Source: Pseudomonadota bacterium (lineage in GTDB: Bacteria > Pseudomonadota > Alphaproteobacteria > Micropepsales > Micropepsaceae). From it: a stretch of 11,386 bases of DNA. The translations under genes and the position numbers were made by a program. Of the stretch, positions 7,198 through 11,386 are shown one piece after another (the first letter of the stretch is position 1; each line of letters opens with the position of its first letter). Where the stretch lies: contig JAKAVI010000350.1 of the NCBI GenBank assembly GCA_021817355.1, forward strand, positions 1 to 11,386, given 5' to 3'. The notes below the pieces were generated by a model. That model did no database searches. It was given only the letters and a program-made list of their open reading frames with translations, and was not told the origin of the DNA.

Positions 7198-8472
7198 TTA
7201 TTCCATCACGTAGCGTATCGGCACCGCCTTGGGACCGGAGACGAAATTCGCTTCAACCAGCCTAGGTGATCCGCTTAATTCCACGGATTTCAGGCGTGGC
7301 AGCAGCTCCTCCCAGAGTATGCGCATTTCCATGCGCGCGAGGTGTTGGCCAAGACAGACATGGGCGCCGTAGCCAAAGGCGATCTGCTTGTTGGGCGTGC
7401 GGTCAACCTTGAAGGCAAAGGGATCCTCAAAAACCGTTTCATCGCGATTGCCGGACGGGTAGCAGAGCATGAGCCATTCACCCTTGGCCACTGGGTAACC
7501 GGATACCTCGGTATCGACGGTGGCACTGCGCATGAAATGCTTGACCGGGGTTACCCAACGAATGGATTCCTCAACAAAGCTCGGGATCAGGGAAAGATCA
7601 GCCTTGAGCTTGGCGAACTCCCTTGGATTTTCGGCCAGCGCCCACAGCGCGCCCGCGGTGGTGTTGGACGTGGTGTCATGGCCGGCCGCCGCGACGATCG
7701 TGTAATAGCCCATGGCCGCGCGGTGGCTGAGCGGTTCGCCTTTGATCTGACCATTGGCAATGACGCTTGCCACGTCCTCGCGCGGGTGGGCTCGTCGGTC
7801 CTCGGTCATGGCCTCGAAGTAATTGGTGAAGTCCTGAACCGTCGCAACTAGCCCCATCAGCATTTCATTGGAGTCAAGTGGGGTAGCTCCGAGCCGGTTC
7901 ATTTCCGGATCGGACGTCCCGAACAGTTCCTGGGTGAGTTTGAGCATGCGCGGCTCATCCTCTGGTGGAACACCGAGGATCTGCATGATCACCCGCAGGG
8001 GATAGAGAAAAGCTATGTCTCTGGCAAAATCACAGCTGTTTCCCAGTGCCGCCATCTTGTCGACAGTCTGACGCGCCAGATCGCGGATACCCTGTTCCAG
8101 CCTGCGGATGTTCTGGGGCAAAAACCAGGCCTGGGTCAGTTTGCGATGATCGAAATGATCGGGATTATCCATCTGCACCAGCGAATACACCAGATGCGGC
8201 GACCCACCGGTAAGCGACCGCACTTTCAGGTCAGCTTCCTGCGTTGTCAGTGTGGTAGGCCGATCGCCATTATGGAAGACCTCATTCTGCCGCTCGACCG
8301 TCAGGATATCGGCATGGCGAGTAATCGCAAGAAAAGGATCATAACCCGGCAGTTCAATTCGCCCGACCGGCATATTGTGGCGCAGCCAGCGAAATGCCTC
8401 ATGCAGGCGCTTGTCGTCCGCATAGGCTTTGGGATCGACGATATCGGTAGCAATTTCAGCAGGAACAGACAT
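7198..8472 (-). CDS. Cytochrome P450 monooxygenase
   Basis: A 424-residue soluble bacterial P450 that would insert one oxygen atom into an organic substrate using two electrons from partner proteins. All hallmark motifs are present: HxxxR of the C helix (H106-R110), the oxygen-activating I helix AAAGHDTTS (261-269) with the acid-alcohol pair D266-T267, ExxR (E302-R305), and the heme loop FGYGAHVCLG (366-375) with C373 as the heme thiolate ligand. No membrane anchor or fused reductase is seen, so it needs separate redox partners. The frame is open nine codons further upstream; I chose the ATG at 8472 for its P450-like N-terminus, although its Shine-Dalgarno is weak. CYP family and substrate cannot be assigned by eye. 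It lies 75 bases after the diiron gene and 59 before rubredoxin; no ferredoxin or ferredoxin reductase gene is nearby. Confidence 0.95.
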   Translation of the reverse strand: MSVPAEIATDIVDPKAYADDKRLHEAFRWLRHNMPVGRIELPGYDPFLAITRHADILTVERQNEVFHNGDRPTTLTTQEADLKVRSLTGGSPHLVYSLVQMDNPDHFDHRKLTQAWFLPQNIRRLEQGIRDLARQTVDKMAALGNSCDFARDIAFLYPLRVIMQILGVPPEDEPRMLKLTQELFGTSDPEMNRLGATPLDSNEMLMGLVATVQDFTNYFEAMTEDRRAHPREDVASVIANGQIKGEPLSHRAAMGYYTIVAAAGHDTTSNTTAGALWALAENPREFAKLKADLSLIPSFVEESIRWVTPVKHFMRSATVDTEVSGYPVAKGEWLMLCYPSGNRDETVFEDPFAFKVDRTPNKQIAFGYGAHVCLGQHLARMEMRILWEELLPRLKSVELSGSPRLVEANFVSGPKAVPIRYVME

Positions 8473-8530
8473 GAGAGCATCTCGACAGGTGCGGGCCAAG
8501 ATTGTGCCGTAACATGCAACTGCGCAAGTG

Positions 8531-8543
8531 TGCCGTTGCGGCA
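8531..8543 (-). repeat. Small hairpin after the diiron gene
   Basis: TGCCG, a three-base loop and CGGCA form a five-base-pair hairpin a few bases beyond the stop of the diiron gene, inside the 75-base gap before the P450. No U-tract follows, so transcription probably continues into the P450. Confidence 0.25.
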
Positions 8544-8547
8544 GCTT

Positions 8548-9408
8548 TCAGGTGTTGCCGACCGCTCGGTTGGCCGCTCGCAGCCGCAGTGCCTGCCAGA
8601 GTGCCGCGCTGGCCAGATTGGTGAGCCAGCTCCGTGCCCCGAGGCCGCAGGCCTTGGCGACCATCTGAACGAGTTTTCTGATGTGATGCCGGCGATAGAG
8701 CGTCATGGCCGTGGCATTATAGGCTCTGGAATAATGCAGCCGGTTATAGGGCGTGCGCGTGACCTCAGAGGACGGCACATTGGCACAGTAATAGGCGTAG
8801 GCGAGCTCGTCATCGTCAGATTCTTGTACCCGCGTAAAAGCCAGATAGAGCTTTTTCCACACCGGCAGGTCGGCTTCGGGCTGCGCGTTCAATGTCTCCA
8901 AGAACAGTCGATAATGACGAAATTCATCGGCCGCAATCCGTCCTGCGATTTCCTTCAGCACCGGCTCGTCGGTCGCATCACGGATGGCGCTGTAGTAAGA
9001 AGAGGTGCCGCATTCGACCACACAGCGGGCGATCAATTCCCCACGGCGTGAGCCTCGCACTGAGATGGCATCTTCCTTGGCAAAATGCGCCGGGCGATAA
9101 CCCGCGCGAAATCGCGCAAAGGCGTCCTCAAAACTAAAAGTCGAGTCGGCCATTTCCGCCCAACGGCCTAACACCTGACCGTGCTGGATCTCTTCCTGTC
9201 CCCAACGTTCAAGGTCGGTCAGAGTTTGTGCCGGGCCATCTTGGAATACTCGGGAGAGATAGGTTACGTAATCGGGGGCATTGTATTCAACGAGCGAGGC
9301 AGCCTTAACCGCAGCCAATAGGCGGGTATCAACCTTTGCTGCATCGAACTTGTTCCACGCAACGTCATCCAGGCTCCAACCGCCGTGATAGATCGTGCCG
9401 TTCGTCAT
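8548..9408 (-). CDS. Ferritin-like / acyl-ACP-desaturase-like diiron protein
   Basis: A 286-residue helical protein with a complete set of carboxylate-bridged diiron ligands: E41 (in EYNAPDY), E73 and H76 (EEIQH), E132 (VECGTSSYYS) and E162 and H165 (DEFRHY). The pattern E, ExxH, E, ExxH and its spacing (32, 59 and 30 residues) recall acyl-ACP desaturases and other ferritin-like oxidases. Such proteins use oxygen to desaturate or hydroxylate a substrate, or oxidise iron or peroxide; which applies here is not evident. The last 50 residues are basic and hydrophobic and could bind a membrane or a partner. The start has a moderate GGTGGA site five bases upstream. It lies 82 bases after atpC and ahead of P450 and rubredoxin on the same strand. 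I do not recognise a named gene. Confidence 0.82.
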   Translation of the reverse strand: MTNGTIYHGGWSLDDVAWNKFDAAKVDTRLLAAVKAASLVEYNAPDYVTYLSRVFQDGPAQTLTDLERWGQEEIQHGQVLGRWAEMADSTFSFEDAFARFRAGYRPAHFAKEDAISVRGSRRGELIARCVVECGTSSYYSAIRDATDEPVLKEIAGRIAADEFRHYRLFLETLNAQPEADLPVWKKLYLAFTRVQESDDDELAYAYYCANVPSSEVTRTPYNRLHYSRAYNATAMTLYRRHHIRKLVQMVAKACGLGARSWLTNLASAALWQALRLRAANRAVGNT

Positions 9409-9490
9409 GGCTGTCCACCCATGTTGAGCCCAAACCGTTAGGCGGGGGACCTTAGCAAATTTGGCACCACCAAGGGAACCACTGCCGTCA

Positions 9491-9903
9491 TTACCGTGAT
9501 GACAGATAATTTTCCAGTAGTTCCAGGGCGTTCAGGGTTGCCACCGCCTTTTGCCGCGCAGCCTCGGATTTGGCCTGCAGCACATCCTCATGTGCATCCT
9601 TCAGGCGGCGTTCCACATCCTGCGGCGACAGGGATGCGAGTGGCAGCGCTTCTTCGGTGAGAATTGTAGCCTTGTCATTGGTCACTTCGGCAAAGCCGGC
9701 CATCACGAAATAGCGCTCGTCGCCCTTTGGTCCGGCTTTTATGTCGATCATTCCGGGCTTGAGCGTCGAAATGACGGGCGCGTGTCCAATGCCAACACCG
9801 AAATAACCTTCGCTCCCGGGAAGGGTGATCATCTCCGCATCCCCCGACAGCAACAGCCGTTCGGGGGAGACAAGATCAAAAGGGATCTTCTCAACCATGG
9901 CCA

Positions 9904-9904
<1 letters not shown>
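9491..9904 (-). CDS. atpC: F1Fo ATP synthase epsilon subunit
   Basis: The 137-residue epsilon subunit forms part of the central rotor stalk of ATP synthase and can inhibit ATP hydrolysis. The N-terminal beta-sandwich (about residues 5-87) shows the family's FDLVSPERLLLSGDAEMI and LPGSEGYFGVGIGHAPVIS stretches, and the remainder forms the two C-terminal helices, ending in ELLENYLSSR. The ATG at 9904 overlaps the atpD stop by one base (TAATG), a sign of translational coupling; a second in-frame ATG two codons later is possible. It is the last gene of the ATP synthase operon, and 82 bases without a clear terminator separate it from the diiron gene. Confidence 0.97.
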
Positions 9905-11364
<1,460 letters not shown>

Positions 11365-11386
11365 TCATCGTGTTGCACCATCAGCC

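Noticed and set aside
8146..9051. Long plus-strand open frame (301 codons) across the P450 and diiron genes
   Set aside because: It runs antisense to two genes with complete catalytic motifs, shows no recognisable domain, and crosses their intergenic gap; such frames are common by chance in GC-rich DNA.
9481..9503. Inverted repeat GTCAT/ATGAC overlapping the atpC stop as a terminator
   Set aside because: The stem is only five base pairs and overlaps the coding end, with no U-tract following on the minus strand.

Overview
The window looks like chromosomal DNA of an alphaproteobacterium. The SDH and F1-ATPase subunits are of the alphaproteobacterial/mitochondrial type, base composition is GC-rich, genes are packed with 1- or 4-base overlaps, and the sdhC promoter resembles sigma-70 promoters of that class. 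Order and genus cannot be fixed by eye. No RNA genes, insertion sequences, CRISPR arrays or phage genes are visible. The longest stretch without a gene is about 218 bases.

Layout, left to right. (1) Positions 27-2623, minus strand: sdhC-sdhD-sdhA, the two membrane anchors and the flavoprotein of succinate dehydrogenase (complex II), with a recognisable promoter at 2658-2685. (2) Positions 2842-5941, plus strand, divergent from sdhC: rpe (ribulose-phosphate 3-epimerase), a heparinase II/III-family protein and a zinc-ribbon class I methyltransferase, joined by two ATGA stop/start overlaps. (3) Positions 6059-6853, plus strand: sdhB, the iron-sulfur subunit, separated from sdhCDA and on the opposite strand. 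(4) Positions 6965-9408, minus strand: in transcription order a ferritin-like/acyl-ACP-desaturase-like diiron protein, a cytochrome P450 and a 57-residue rubredoxin. (5) Positions 9491-11349, minus strand: atpD-atpC, the 3' end of an F1-ATPase operon whose earlier genes lie beyond the right edge.

How the genes fit together. sdhA, B, C and D supply a complete complex II, linking the TCA cycle to the quinone pool, and atpD/atpC belong to the ATP synthase driven by the same respiratory chain. The split of sdhB from sdhCDA has a simple geometric explanation: inverting the block from just after sdhA to just before sdhB restores the usual sdhCDAB order. The diiron protein, P450 and rubredoxin form a compact oxygen/redox-chemistry cluster downstream of atpC with no strong terminator between them. 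Rubredoxin is the only electron carrier encoded there, so it may serve the diiron protein or the P450; this is inference. The rpe-heparinase-methyltransferase unit is probably one operon, but its shared purpose is not evident.
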